Shown: positions 1-9,194 of the stretch, piece by piece | How the letters are laid out: every line of letters begins with the position of its first letter | Numbering within the stretch: the first letter of the stretch is position 1 | Assembly: GCF_002250835.2 (NCBI RefSeq) | Contig: NZ_NOJY02000029.1 | Location: 1-39,837, forward strand | Direction: 5' to 3' | DNA from: Romboutsia weinsteinii | GTDB taxonomy: Bacteria; Bacillota; Clostridia; Peptostreptococcales; Peptostreptococcaceae | Length of the DNA stretch: 39,837 nt | Notes under the pieces: generated by a model | Told to the model about the DNA's origin: nothing | The model's database searches: none | The model's input: the letters and a program-made list of their open reading frames with translations, nothing else | Translations under genes and position numbers: made by a program

Positions 1-1372
1 TGCTAGTGATAATAAAATAATAGATTCAGCCAAAAGAATTCCAACTAGTGTAAGTAGAGTACGCCAGATACTTCCTGGACATACATATGTACTTCCACCT
101 GCACAAGATAAATTAAATCCTCTAGATAATATATCTAAAGATGATTTTATTAACTATTTAGGTGGATTTGATGGCCCTGTGTCTAAAAGTATATATTCTA
201 AATTTCTAGGTGTAAGTCCTATTATCTCCAAAGAGATTTGCTTTAGATCTAAGATAAATGAAAAAACTTTAGTTAGTGATCTATCTGATTTGGAATTTAG
301 CTCACTGTATAGTGAATTTAAAAATTTATTTAATAGTATAAGAGAGAATAATTATTCTCCATCTATAGTTATAGATGAAAAGATAGATAAAGTTATTGAC
401 TTTAGTTGTGTTAATTTAACTTTATACAATCAGCTTTCATATATAAACAAAGATAGTATGTCTATGATTTTGGAGGATTACTATCGTACTAAAGATATTA
501 AAGATAGAATACATCAGCGTGCTTCTGATTTAAAAAAGAGCATATCTATAAAGTTAGATAGACTTTATAATAAGCAACAAAAACAAGAAGAAGAATTGAT
601 AGAAGCTGGCAATGCTGATAAATACAAGATAAAAGGTGAACTTCTTACAGCCTATATCTATATGATAGAAAAAGGTATGGAAAATATCGAAGTTGCAAAC
701 TTCTATAGTCCTGACTATGAAAATGTAACAATTAATTTAAAGAAGAATCTTACTCCTTCTGAAAATAGTCAAAGATACTTTAAAAAATATAATAAACTTA
801 AAACTGCAAAAAAAGAAATTACACATCAAATGTCTATGAATAAGGAAGAAATAGATTATTTAGAAAACATTATTTTAAGTATAGAGCATTGCGAAAACCT
901 TGCAGAGCTACAAGATATAAGAGAAGAATTGGTAAAGTTAGGCTATGCCAAATCACAAGGTAAGGCAAAAGCTAAAAAAGAAACAACTCTTACTACTAAG
1001 CCTCATGAGTTTATATCTTCTGATGGGACTAAAATTTTAGTAGGAAAAAACAACAAGCAAAATGATTATCTTACTTTAAGAATTGCTGATTATGATGATA
1101 TATGGATGCATACAAAAAATATCCCTGGATCTCATGTAATAATTAAGTGTGCTGGTAAGGAAGTTAGTGATGAAACAGTTTATGAAGGTGCAATGCTTGC
1201 AGCTTACTTTAGTAAATCTAAAATGTCAGCTCAAGTTCCTGTTGACTATACTCGTAAGAAAAATGTTAAAAAACCAAGCGGGTCTAAGCCTGGTATGGTA
1301 ATTTATGAAACTAATAGTACAGTTTATGTTACACCTACAGAAGAGATGGTCGCACAACTAAAACCTAAATAA
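1..1372 (+). CDS. rqcH: RqcH/NFACT ribosome quality control protein (5' end outside window)
   Basis: C-terminal part of an NFACT-family protein (RqcH, older name fibronectin-binding protein FbpA). In Bacillus RqcH binds stalled large ribosomal subunits and recruits tRNA-Ala to add alanine tails. The frame is open from base 2 with no start in the window, so a GTG at 179 is only an internal valine; the partial product is about 456 residues. The early stretch RQILPG followed by PPAQDKLNP is typical of the NFACT-N domain, the middle is a long charged coiled coil, and the end is the NFACT-R domain (GTKILVGKNNKQND, then DIWMHTKNIPGSHV). The gene faces the minus-strand bmp gene and ends just before a shared terminator. 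Family assignment is firm; the tail-adding role is known from relatives only. Confidence 0.93.
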   Translation, partial: ASDNKIIDSAKRIPTSVSRVRQILPGHTYVLPPAQDKLNPLDNISKDDFINYLGGFDGPVSKSIYSKFLGVSPIISKEICFRSKINEKTLVSDLSDLEFSSLYSEFKNLFNSIRENNYSPSIVIDEKIDKVIDFSCVNLTLYNQLSYINKDSMSMILEDYYRTKDIKDRIHQRASDLKKSISIKLDRLYNKQQKQEEELIEAGNADKYKIKGELLTAYIYMIEKGMENIEVANFYSPDYENVTINLKKNLTPSENSQRYFKKYNKLKTAKKEITHQMSMNKEEIDYLENIILSIEHCENLAELQDIREELVKLGYAKSQGKAKAKKETTLTTKPHEFISSDGTKILVGKNNKQNDYLTLRIADYDDIWMHTKNIPGSHVIIKCAGKEVSDETVYEGAMLAAYFSKSKMSAQVPVDYTRKKNVKKPSGSKPGMVIYETNSTVYVTPTEEMVAQLKPK

Positions 1373-1385
1373 AATTAAAATAAAT

Positions 1386-1428
1386 AAAAGCTAGATAAAT
1401 TAATCTTATGATTATTTATCTAGCTTTT
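1386..1428. terminator. Bidirectional intrinsic terminator between rqcH and bmp
   Basis: A perfect 15-bp inverted repeat (1386-1400 with 1414-1428, arm AAAAGCTAGATAAAT) has a T-run on both strands, so it can end rqcH on plus and the BMP lipoprotein gene on minus. Confidence 0.85.
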
Positions 1429-1439
1429 TTATTTATATA

Positions 1440-2453
1440 TTACTTCATTGATTTATATTCTGCTTCATTTCTTGGTACTTTTATTTCTCCACTCTTTATT
1501 TTATCTGCTTGTTCATTAGCAAAATTCAATATATCTTGTGGTATTAGTTTCTTTGCACTCTCTGCTATACCAACTGCATCTTCTTTTAATCCATATACCT
1601 TTTCTTTTCCACCTACATAGTTTCCTTCAACTAAATCTTTAGCTAAGTTGTATGATGCAACATCTAATTTTTTTAATACAGATGTTATAACATTATCTTC
1701 AGCTAGATAACTTTGATCTCTATCTACACCAATTGCATACTTGTTATTTTCTCTAGCAGCTTCTATAGCTCCAGTTCCTGTATCACCTGCTGCAGAAAGT
1801 ATTGTATCTACATTTGATGCATACATTTGCATTGCTATTGATTTACCTTTTGCTTGATCACTAAATGAGTTTGCATATTGTTCATGGACTTTAACCTTTG
1901 AATCTGTTGATTCTGCTCCATACTTAAATCCATAGTGGTATTTCTGTACAGCAGGAGATTTCATACCTCCTATAAATCCTACATTACTAGTCTTAGACAT
2001 TTTAGCAGCTATAGCTCCTGCTAAATATGCTCCTTCTTCTTCCTTAAAAACAACAGGAACAACATTTGCTTGTATCTCATCGTAAGTTTCATCTAATATT
2101 GCAAACTTTTGATCTGGATATCCTTTTGCCATTTCTTCTATTGAGTCTTTTAGTTGATAACCAACACCTACTATTAGATCTGTATCTTGATCTAATAGTG
2201 TTTCTATATTTTGTATGTAATCAGATTCTTGCTTTGATTCTAGATACTTTATTTCTATATTAAAATCTTCTTTAGCTTTTTTTAACCCTTCCCAAGTAGA
2301 TTGGTTAAATGATTGGTCATTTATACTTCCTTCACCTAGTACTATAGCTACCGAAACACTCTCTTCCTTTTCTTCTTTTGATGAACATCCTGTTAATAAT
2401 GATGCTCCTACCACTAATGACGCTCCTATTGATAGTAATTTTTTAAGTTTCAT
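1440..2453 (-). CDS. BMP-family (PnrA-like) substrate-binding lipoprotein
   Basis: Surface lipoprotein of the BMP family; studied members bind nucleosides for an ABC importer. The signal peptide ends in a lipobox (LLTGC, Cys about residue 22), followed by a Ser/Glu-rich linker and the periplasmic-binding fold with family stretches such as GSINDQSFNQSTWEG and VGFIGGMKSPAVQKY. An upstream in-frame ATG at 2468 exists, but the ribosome site (AAGGAGG, spacing 5) sits directly in front of the ATG at 2453, giving 337 residues, normal for the family. No ATPase or permease gene lies beside it, so it is an orphan here and its transporter must be encoded elsewhere. I saw no purine riboswitch in the roughly 200 bases upstream. 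Nucleoside as ligand is inferred from the family. Confidence 0.88.
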   Translation of the reverse strand: MKLKKLLSIGASLVVGASLLTGCSSKEEKEESVSVAIVLGEGSINDQSFNQSTWEGLKKAKEDFNIEIKYLESKQESDYIQNIETLLDQDTDLIVGVGYQLKDSIEEMAKGYPDQKFAILDETYDEIQANVVPVVFKEEEGAYLAGAIAAKMSKTSNVGFIGGMKSPAVQKYHYGFKYGAESTDSKVKVHEQYANSFSDQAKGKSIAMQMYASNVDTILSAAGDTGTGAIEAARENNKYAIGVDRDQSYLAEDNVITSVLKKLDVASYNLAKDLVEGNYVGGKEKVYGLKEDAVGIAESAKKLIPQDILNFANEQADKIKSGEIKVPRNEAEYKSMK

Positions 2454-2665
2454 TTGTGCCTCCTTCAAATCATTATTCTGAACTTTGAATATGATATTTT
2501 TTTTATAGTTCGTAACCGGAGTTTAATTTTATAATGTTTTTTAAAATTTGTCTATAGTTTTTATTTTATTTCTTAAGCTTTTTAGTTAGCATAGCTAAAT
2601 ATTTTAATTGAATTACTATTTTTCACATATATTTATAAATATATTCTCACTTATAAATAACAATT

Positions 2666-2698
2666 AAAAATCGCCTAGTTTACATTAAACTAAGCGAT
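2666..2698 (-). terminator. Intrinsic terminator of the AbgT transporter gene
   Basis: Inverted repeat 2670-2682 with 2686-2698 (arm ATCGCTTAGTTTA with one mismatch, 3-base loop), followed on minus by five T. It lies 15 bases past the abgT stop. Confidence 0.85.
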
Positions 2699-2713
2699 TA
2701 ATCTTATATTTAT

Positions 2714-4261
2714 CTATATAGTATAAAATATTCCTCCACCTGGTCCAAGTGGTAATCCTAATGCCATAAATATTATAAGTAAAATTATCCATGCTATACC
2801 AAATACAACTGAATACGGTAGCATACTTGATATTATAGTACCCATTCCTATATTTTTATCATACCTCTTTGCAAAAGCCAAAAGCATTGGGAAATACGGG
2901 AACAGTGGACTTAATGGATTTGTTATAGAGTCTCCAATACGATATGCTACTTGAGTTAAAGCCGGGTCGTATCCTAATAATAAAAACATAGGAACAAATA
3001 TTGGTGCCATTATAGCCCACTTTGCAGATGCACTTCCAACAAATAAATTTATAAATGCGGCAAATAGTACAAAGATTACGAAAAGTCCTTTTCCAGTCAT
3101 ACCAATATTTTGAAGCCACTCTGCTCCTTTTATAGATAAAATCGTACCTAAATTACTTGAATTAAATAGATATAAAAATTGACCTGCTACAAATGCCAAG
3201 ACTATATAAGAACCCATATCACTCATTGATGCTCCCATTAAAGATACTAAGTCCTTATCATTTTTAATAGTCTTAGTTACCTTACCATATATAAATCCCG
3301 GAACCAAGAATACTATAGTAATTATAGGAACTATACCTTTCATTAAAGTTGAACCATTAGATAGTATTGACCCTGTTTCTGGGTCTTTTAAAAATGCATT
3401 CTCACCTAAAGATAATCCCACCAATACTACTGCCATTATTAATATAGAGTATATAGCATATTTAAGTCCTTTAGCTTCAATATCACTAACCATATTATTT
3501 TCTTCTTTGTCCAGAGCTATTTCATCATGATTTTCAAATCGAGGTGCTATAAATCGTTCTGTAACAAATGCTCCAAGAATAGTTAGTACTACAGCTGATA
3601 GTAACAGGAAATATAGATTCATAGCTGGATTACCTACATAGTTAGGATCAATCATTTGAGCTGATGGTATTGTAAAGCCTGCTAATAAAACATCTATCAT
3701 ACTTACTGTTACATTAGCTGCAAAACCAGCTGCAACGCCTGCATATCCAGCAAACATACCTAGTAACGGATGTCTTCCAACACCTATAAATACGATCGCT
3801 GCAAGTGGCGGTAATACTACAAATCCTGCATCAGCAACTGCATTGGCAACTACACCAGCAAATATTACTGTTACTGTTACTAAACTTTTAGGTACTTTGT
3901 TTATACCACACTTCATTAAAGTTTCCATTAGACCTGTTTTTTCTGCAACACCTGCTCCAAGCATTGTAACTAATACTAATCCTAGTGGCGCAAATGATTG
4001 AAAATTTGAAACAATACTTCCCATAAATATTTGTATCTGCTCCTTTGATAACAAATTTATAGATTGTATCGTCTCTCCTGTTGATGGATGTATTGCTGAT
4101 ACATTTTGACTTGATATTATCGCCGATAGAATAAATACTACTACTGATAGAATTATAAATATTGTAACCGGATCTGGCAATTTATTACCTACCTTTTCTA
4201 CCCAGTTTAATATACTATCTAATACACTGCCTTTCTTTTTCATACTTTTAGATTTACCCAT
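2714..4261 (-). CDS. abgT: AbgT-family transporter (first copy)
   Basis: Integral membrane protein of the AbgT family; the E. coli member imports p-aminobenzoyl-glutamate, a folate breakdown product, while some others export sulfonamides. It has about a dozen hydrophobic segments, a charged N-terminus, and family stretches such as KLPDPVTIFI near residue 30 and GDSITNPLSPLFPYFP near residue 440. An ATG at 4276 is upstream, but the ribosome site GAGGGGG lies between it and the ATG at 4261, so the latter is the start (515 residues). It follows the M20 amidohydrolase gene by 24 bases and surely shares its transcript, the usual transporter-plus-hydrolase pairing. A second, longer AbgT gene is at 29279-30982. 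The substrate is not shown by the sequence. Confidence 0.9.
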   Translation of the reverse strand: MGKSKSMKKKGSVLDSILNWVEKVGNKLPDPVTIFIILSVVVFILSAIISSQNVSAIHPSTGETIQSINLLSKEQIQIFMGSIVSNFQSFAPLGLVLVTMLGAGVAEKTGLMETLMKCGINKVPKSLVTVTVIFAGVVANAVADAGFVVLPPLAAIVFIGVGRHPLLGMFAGYAGVAAGFAANVTVSMIDVLLAGFTIPSAQMIDPNYVGNPAMNLYFLLLSAVVLTILGAFVTERFIAPRFENHDEIALDKEENNMVSDIEAKGLKYAIYSILIMAVVLVGLSLGENAFLKDPETGSILSNGSTLMKGIVPIITIVFLVPGFIYGKVTKTIKNDKDLVSLMGASMSDMGSYIVLAFVAGQFLYLFNSSNLGTILSIKGAEWLQNIGMTGKGLFVIFVLFAAFINLFVGSASAKWAIMAPIFVPMFLLLGYDPALTQVAYRIGDSITNPLSPLFPYFPMLLAFAKRYDKNIGMGTIISSMLPYSVVFGIAWIILLIIFMALGLPLGPGGGIFYTI

Positions 4262-4285
4262 ATATATCCCCCTCACATAAGTTTT

Positions 4286-5464
4286 TTATTTATTTAAGAA
4301 GTCTACTGCAACTTGAGATAAGCTTTGTGATAGTATTTTTATATTTTTGTCTTCCCATCTAAAATATGGATTGTGATGTAGCACTGGTTTTTGATCATCT
4401 TTTGCTATTCCTACAAAGAAAAATGATCCTGGTACTTTTTGTGTAAAAAATGCAAAGTCTTCTGCACCCATTGTAGCTTCTCTTAACTCAAATACATTTT
4501 CTGATCCTATTATTTTGCCTACTGATTCTTTTACTAAATCTGTCATTTTGCTATCATTTATGAGTGCTGGATACTTAGCCTCATAATAAAATTCATAACT
4601 AGCTCCCTGGCATGATGTTATGCCCCTTATTATGTCTTCCATTAGCTTAGGTACTAATTCTCTATCCTCTTGAGTAAATGTTCTTATAGTCCCCTCTACT
4701 TCAACCTCGTTAGGTATTACATTATGACAATCTCCACCTTGTATTCTTCCACAACTTATCACTATTGGATTTAATGGATTTGTCTTTCTACTTACTATCG
4801 TCTGTATAGTATTTATAACTTGACATGTTAGTACTATCGGATCTATTCCTTGATGTGGTGTTGATCCATGCCCCCCTACACCAATAATTTTAAATACAAA
4901 TATATCTGGTGCTGCCATCATAGCTCCATGCTTCACATGTACCTGACCTTCCTTTAAAGCTCCCCATAAATGAGCTCCAAATACGGCGTCAACATTAGGA
5001 TTTTCAAGTACGCCCTCCTCTATCATCGGCTTTGCTCCCCCATCTCGCTCTTCAGCCGGTTGAAAAACCAATTTGACCTTTCCATGTAATTCATCTTTAA
5101 GGTCATTTAGAATCATTGCAGCTCCTAGGAGACCTGCTACATGACCATCATGCCCACACGCATGCATCATCCCAGGTATCTTTGACTTATATTCTACGTC
5201 TGCTTTTTCATCAAGTTTCAAAGCATCCATATCAGCTCTTAACAGAACAGTTTTACCAGGATACTTTCCTTCTATTAATCCAACAACGCCTGTTTTAGCT
5301 ACATTCTTAGTAACTTTTATATTCATCTTTTCTAGTTCATCAATAATTATTTTAGATGTCTTATGCTCTTTGTATCCATCTTCTGGGTACATATGTATCA
5401 AGTGTCTTATATCCTTAGTCCTTTCATAATATTTTTCTGATAGAGTTTTTACTTTTCCAACCAT
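4286..5464 (-). CDS. M20-family amidohydrolase (AbgB/HipO-like)
   Basis: Metal-dependent amidohydrolase of peptidase family M20D, the group of hippurate hydrolases, N-acyl amino acid hydrolases and p-aminobenzoyl-glutamate hydrolase subunits. Visible metal and catalytic motifs: RADMDAL near residue 77, MMHACGHDGH near 98, the PAEE pair near 136 and GAEDFAFF near 332. Length (392) is normal and there is no signal peptide, so it is cytoplasmic. The ATG at 5464 has a good ribosome site (GGAGGT). It is the promoter-proximal gene of a two-gene unit with the AbgT transporter, which suggests it splits the imported acyl-amino-acid. AbgA/AbgB of E. coli form a two-subunit enzyme; only one M20 gene is present here, so general N-acyl amino acid hydrolysis is equally possible. 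Confidence 0.9.
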   Translation of the reverse strand: MVGKVKTLSEKYYERTKDIRHLIHMYPEDGYKEHKTSKIIIDELEKMNIKVTKNVAKTGVVGLIEGKYPGKTVLLRADMDALKLDEKADVEYKSKIPGMMHACGHDGHVAGLLGAAMILNDLKDELHGKVKLVFQPAEERDGGAKPMIEEGVLENPNVDAVFGAHLWGALKEGQVHVKHGAMMAAPDIFVFKIIGVGGHGSTPHQGIDPIVLTCQVINTIQTIVSRKTNPLNPIVISCGRIQGGDCHNVIPNEVEVEGTIRTFTQEDRELVPKLMEDIIRGITSCQGASYEFYYEAKYPALINDSKMTDLVKESVGKIIGSENVFELREATMGAEDFAFFTQKVPGSFFFVGIAKDDQKPVLHHNPYFRWEDKNIKILSQSLSQVAVDFLNK

Positions 5465-5550
5465 CTAAATACCTCCAACATATAGTTATTAATTTTTTAG
5501 ATACTCCCCGTGTATAACTCTATGTTAGTTACATAGTATATATTTCTTTT

Positions 5551-5602
5551 TACTAAAAAAAGTCACCCTATCTAAATTTAGATAAAGTGACTTTTTTTAG
5601 TA
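5551..5602 (-). terminator. Long-stem terminator after uraA
   Basis: Perfect 16-bp repeat 5551-5566 with 5587-5602 (TACTAAAAAAAGTCAC) enclosing a further 8-bp palindrome, so nearly all 52 bases form one hairpin. Runs of T occur on either strand; it sits 3 bases past the uraA stop. Confidence 0.85.
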
Positions 5603-5604
5603 AA

Positions 5605-6849
5605 TTATTGTGCAGTTGTAGTTTTTGCTGTAACAACTTCTTTCTCTTTGCCTCTGAAGTCTTCATTGTTTAATAATCTATTTAAAATAATTCCTATTAT
5701 AGCTGCTAAACTTAATCCTGTTATTTTAACGCTCTCAGTTATTGGTATTCCTATAGTTATACCTTTATTTCCTAAGTAAGTAGTTCCAAGACCTATAATC
5801 ATAATAGTAGCTATGATTATAATATTATTTTTATTTTGTGTGCAAGAGCTATCTTTGATAGTTTTAGCTCCTACTAAAGTTATCATAGAGAATAATAATA
5901 TACTTATTCCTCCCATAACTGCTCCTGGTATACTTTGAAGGAATCCTCCAAACTTACCTACGCATGCAAGTAACATAGCTATTACTGCTGTACGTCTTAA
6001 TAGTGCTGGGTCATAATTTTTAGTTATTGCAAGTACTGCTGTGTTTTCTCCGTACGTAGTATTTGCTGGTCCACCTAAAAATCCAGCTACTATTGTAGCT
6101 AATCCATCTCCAAGTAGAGTTCTATTTAATCCTGGATCTTCTATGAAATTCTTACCTACAACAGCTCCATTTGTTGTCATATCACCTATATGTTCCATAA
6201 ATACTGCTAATACAACCGGCGCTATTATAACTATAGCTTCTAAGCTAAATTTAGGTAATGTAAAACTTGGCATAGCTAGTAAACTTGCACTTGTAATTGT
6301 AGAGGTATCTACCAATCCTAATACTAAGCATAATACGTATCCTACTACTACCGCTATTAATATACCTAATTGCTTTATAAATCCTACAGCAAATTTATTT
6401 ATACATAGTGCTACTCCTAAAGTAACTGCTGCTATTAATATGTTTGCTGATGCCATATCAAATGCTGTTGGTAATAAGTTTAATCCTATAACTGCAATCA
6501 TTGCTCCTGTAACTTGAGCTGGGAAGTATTTCTTTATTTTATCTACCCCAACTAATCTAATTACTAAAGACATCGCAACATACATTAAACCTGCAACCAT
6601 TATTCCACCTTGTGCATAAGCCTTATCTCCTCCACTAGCTTCTGTAGCTGCAATTATTACTGGTATAAAGGCAAAACTTGAACCTAAAAATACAGGTACT
6701 TTTCCCTTTGTACATAGATGGAAAATTAAAGTTCCTATACCTGCACAGAATATTGCTACAGATGGATTAAACCCTGTTAATATTGGAACTAATACAGTAG
6801 CTCCAAACATAGCTAGTAAATGTTGAAATGACATTATTGTTTTTTTCAT
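5605..6849 (-). CDS. uraA: Uracil permease, NCS2 family
   Basis: Proton-coupled uracil importer of the inner membrane (nucleobase:cation symporter 2 family). The N-terminus with HLLAMFGATVLVPILTG and the stretch GTLIFHLCTKGKVPVFLGSS are characteristic of UraA/PyrP; the conserved acidic substrate-binding regions appear around EHIGDMTTN (residue 217) and GGPANTTYGENT (residue 260). It has about 14 hydrophobic segments and 414 residues, normal for the family. It follows pyrR by about 100 bases with no ordinary terminator but with its own PyrR-type leader, so salvage of uracil is controlled by UMP through PyrR. The ribosome site GGGAGG is itself part of that leader structure. Confidence 0.94.
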   Translation of the reverse strand: MKKTIMSFQHLLAMFGATVLVPILTGFNPSVAIFCAGIGTLIFHLCTKGKVPVFLGSSFAFIPVIIAATEASGGDKAYAQGGIMVAGLMYVAMSLVIRLVGVDKIKKYFPAQVTGAMIAVIGLNLLPTAFDMASANILIAAVTLGVALCINKFAVGFIKQLGILIAVVVGYVLCLVLGLVDTSTITSASLLAMPSFTLPKFSLEAIVIIAPVVLAVFMEHIGDMTTNGAVVGKNFIEDPGLNRTLLGDGLATIVAGFLGGPANTTYGENTAVLAITKNYDPALLRRTAVIAMLLACVGKFGGFLQSIPGAVMGGISILLFSMITLVGAKTIKDSSCTQNKNNIIIIATIMIIGLGTTYLGNKGITIGIPITESVKITGLSLAAIIGIILNRLLNNEDFRGKEKEVVTAKTTTAQ

Positions 6850-6923
6850 AAAAAACCTCCCAAATTTTAATTTAGGGAGAACTCAATCTCCCTTTTCCAG
6901 TATCTCTGTACTGAATTAAAAGG
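6850..6923 (-). promoter_or_regulatory. PyrR-binding leader of uraA overlapping the ribosome site
   Basis: On the minus strand three hairpins follow in order. (A) 6891-6923: outer arms CCTTTT/AAAAGG, inner arms CAGTA/TACTG, hexaloop CAGAGA, which fits the PyrR-binding loop rule CNGNGA. (B) 6875-6892: GGGAGA/TCTCCC. (C) 6857-6879: CTCCC, one bulge, AAATT paired with AATTT, GGGAG, followed by six T and the start codon. B shares bases with both A and C, so A plus C and B alone are alternatives. C looks like a terminator that also hides the ribosome site. PyrR bound with UMP is expected to favour A and C and so lower uraA expression. The motif is seen; the switching is inferred. Confidence 0.75.
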
Positions 6924-6951
6924 CAATATAAACCTCATATATTGTATGCTT

Positions 6952-7503
<552 letters not shown>

Positions 7504-7599
7504 TTATAATTCACTTTACTCATTTTTACTCAGTGTTTAAGCAACATATTGATTAGTTTTAAAAACTAATTAATTATTATTCATAAATTCCTTTAATTC

Positions 7600-7697
7600 A
7601 AAAAGCTTCTTATCAATAAGACAAGAAGCTTGTATGTACTACAAAATCCTACAACATGTTCTTTTATGCCTTATGATATCTCTGTATCAATTAAAGG
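7600..7697 (-). promoter_or_regulatory. PyrR-type attenuator in the pyrR leader
   Basis: On minus the transcript first forms a PyrR loop at 7669-7697 (outer CCTT/AAGG, inner GATA/TATC, hexaloop CAGAGA) and then an intrinsic terminator at 7600-7631 (AGCTTCTT/AAGAAGCT followed by five T). This is the classic PyrR attenuation order. A further 115 bases of leader, including an ATTAGTTT/AAACTAAT repeat near 7552-7570, separate the terminator from the pyrR start. Confidence 0.8.
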
Positions 7698-7716
7698 TAT
7701 TTTCTACATTATATAA

Positions 7717-7745
7717 ATTATATAATTTTAGATAAAATTTTACAA
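7717..7745 (-). promoter_or_regulatory. Promoter of pyrR-uraA
   Basis: TATAAT at 7717-7722 and TTGTAA at 7740-7745 with a 17-base spacer, directly upstream of the PyrR leader and just after the rluD stop. A second TATAAT at 7708-7713 is an alternative. Confidence 0.6.
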
Positions 7746-7748
7746 GCC

Positions 7749-8660
7749 TTATTTAAGCTTACTAATAATATCCTGGAAATAATCAGGTAATTCCGAGTCA
7801 AATTCTATATATTTTTTCGTAGTCGGATGTATAAATCCTATTTTTTTTGCATGTAAAGTTTGGCCATTCAACTTAAATTTAATATTTTTAGGACCGTATA
7901 TAGGGTCTCCTAAAAGCGGATGATTTATTGATAAAGCATGAACTCTTATTTGGTGAGTCCTTCCTGTCTCAAGCCTTGCTCTCATATGTGTAAAGTTCTC
8001 ATACCTTCTAACTACTTCAAAGTGAGTAACTGCATTTTTACCATCCTTTACGACAGCCATTTTAAGCCTGTCCTTAGGATTTCTTCCTATTGGCTTATTC
8101 ACGGTTATTTTATCATCTTTAACTACTCCATGGCATATAAATTCATATTCTCTAGTTATTGAGTGGTCTTTTAATTGCTCCGCTAAAGAATTGTGAGCAT
8201 TATTATTCTTAGCAATCATCAATAGACCAGATGTATCTTTATCTATTCTATGAACTATACCAGGTCTTATTATTCCATTTATAGATGATAGCTTGTCCTT
8301 ACAGTGATATAATATTGCATTTACTAACGTATTCTCATAATTACCTGGGGCAGGATGTACTACCATATCTTGTTGCTTATTAATAATAAGTACATCATTG
8401 TCCTCGTACACAATGTCTATAGGTATATCTTGAGGCGTTACCTCAAGTATTTTAGGTTTTGGTATTTCTATTACTACTTTATCCTCTTCCTTTACTAAAT
8501 ATTTTGCTTTTTCTTCTTTATTATTTACTTTTACTTTTTTATCTTTTATTATCCTTTGAATATAACTTCTTGACATATCTCCTAATTGCGAAGATAAATA
8601 TACATCTAGTCTATCTCCTTCTTCATCTTCAAGTACTAAAAATTCTCTAACTTCTTCCAT
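7749..8660 (-). CDS. rluD: RluA-family pseudouridine synthase (RluD type)
   Basis: Converts uridine to pseudouridine in large-subunit rRNA (target inferred from the family). An N-terminal S4 RNA-binding domain (about residues 13-75, GDRLDVYLSSQ and RSYIQRIIKDKKVKVN) is followed by the catalytic domain with the signature GIVHRIDKDTSGLLMIAKN, whose aspartate in HRIDKDTSG is catalytic, and by GRTHQIRVH. Length 303 is standard. Its ATG overlaps the lspA stop by one base (TAATG), and the ribosome site AGGTGA lies inside lspA, so the two are translationally coupled. The lspA-rluD pair is common across Firmicutes, often just upstream of pyrR as here. Confidence 0.94.
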   Translation of the reverse strand: MEEVREFLVLEDEEGDRLDVYLSSQLGDMSRSYIQRIIKDKKVKVNNKEEKAKYLVKEEDKVVIEIPKPKILEVTPQDIPIDIVYEDNDVLIINKQQDMVVHPAPGNYENTLVNAILYHCKDKLSSINGIIRPGIVHRIDKDTSGLLMIAKNNNAHNSLAEQLKDHSITREYEFICHGVVKDDKITVNKPIGRNPKDRLKMAVVKDGKNAVTHFEVVRRYENFTHMRARLETGRTHQIRVHALSINHPLLGDPIYGPKNIKFKLNGQTLHAKKIGFIHPTTKKYIEFDSELPDYFQDIISKLK

Positions 8661-9121
8661 TATTTCACCTGCTTCTTATCTTCTTTCTTGTCTTCAAAAA
8701 ATAGTATGTATACACATAGCAATATAGTTCCTACAACCACAAATACATCTGCAACATTAAATACATACTGCCATATTATTCTAAAATCAAAATAATCTAC
8801 AACAAATCCTAACCTTACTCTATCTATTAAGTTTCCAATTGCACCAGATATTATAAGTATAATACCTGCCTTACCTATTATATTTACCTTTTTGGTATGT
8901 ATATAATATAATCCAAAAATAGACGCTGCCAAAGCAACTATAATAAATATCATCTGATTATTTTGTAACATTCCAAACGCAGCACCTCTGTTTTCTACAT
9001 AAGTAAGATGAAATATATTTTCAATTACTGGTATACTTCCAATTTTTTGCAGAGAGTTTAACGCCCATAACTTAGATAATTGATCTATACCTATTAATAA
9101 AGCTATAATTATTTCATACAT
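8660..9121 (-). CDS. lspA: Lipoprotein signal peptidase (signal peptidase II)
   Basis: Membrane aspartyl protease that removes signal peptides from prolipoproteins after lipid attachment. Four hydrophobic segments and the conserved blocks IDQLSKLWAL, VENRGAAFGML, GNLIDRVRLGFVVDYFDF and FNVADVFV are present; the catalytic aspartates are those in NLIDR and NVADVF. 153 residues is normal. A TATAAT at 9160-9165 and a rather distant GGGGG before the ATG at 9121 mark the start of its transcript, right after the upstream terminator. At least five lipoproteins in this window would be its clients. Confidence 0.95.
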   Translation of the reverse strand: MYEIIIALLIGIDQLSKLWALNSLQKIGSIPVIENIFHLTYVENRGAAFGMLQNNQMIFIIVALAASIFGLYYIHTKKVNIIGKAGIILIISGAIGNLIDRVRLGFVVDYFDFRIIWQYVFNVADVFVVVGTILLCVYILFFEDKKEDKKQVK

Positions 9122-9169
9122 GAATTAAAGTGCCCCCTTAAATATTATTTATAAATACTATTATACAAA

Positions 9170-9191
9170 AAAAAGCTTCCTCTATGGAAGC
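9170..9191 (-). terminator. Terminator after the polysaccharide deacetylase gene
   Basis: GCTTCC, 5-base loop, GGAAGC at 9175-9191 followed on minus by eight T, 3 bases past the stop. Confidence 0.85.
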
Positions 9192-9194
9192 AAT

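Noticed and set aside
179..1372. rqcH starting at the GTG at 179
   Set aside because: The frame stays open to the left edge and encodes typical NFACT sequence before 179.
2454..2665. Purine riboswitch upstream of the BMP lipoprotein gene
   Set aside because: No conserved purine riboswitch core or paired loops could be found on minus.
6041..6517. 158-codon plus-strand frame
   Set aside because: It is antisense to uraA, has no ribosome site and a composition typical of the complement of a membrane protein gene.
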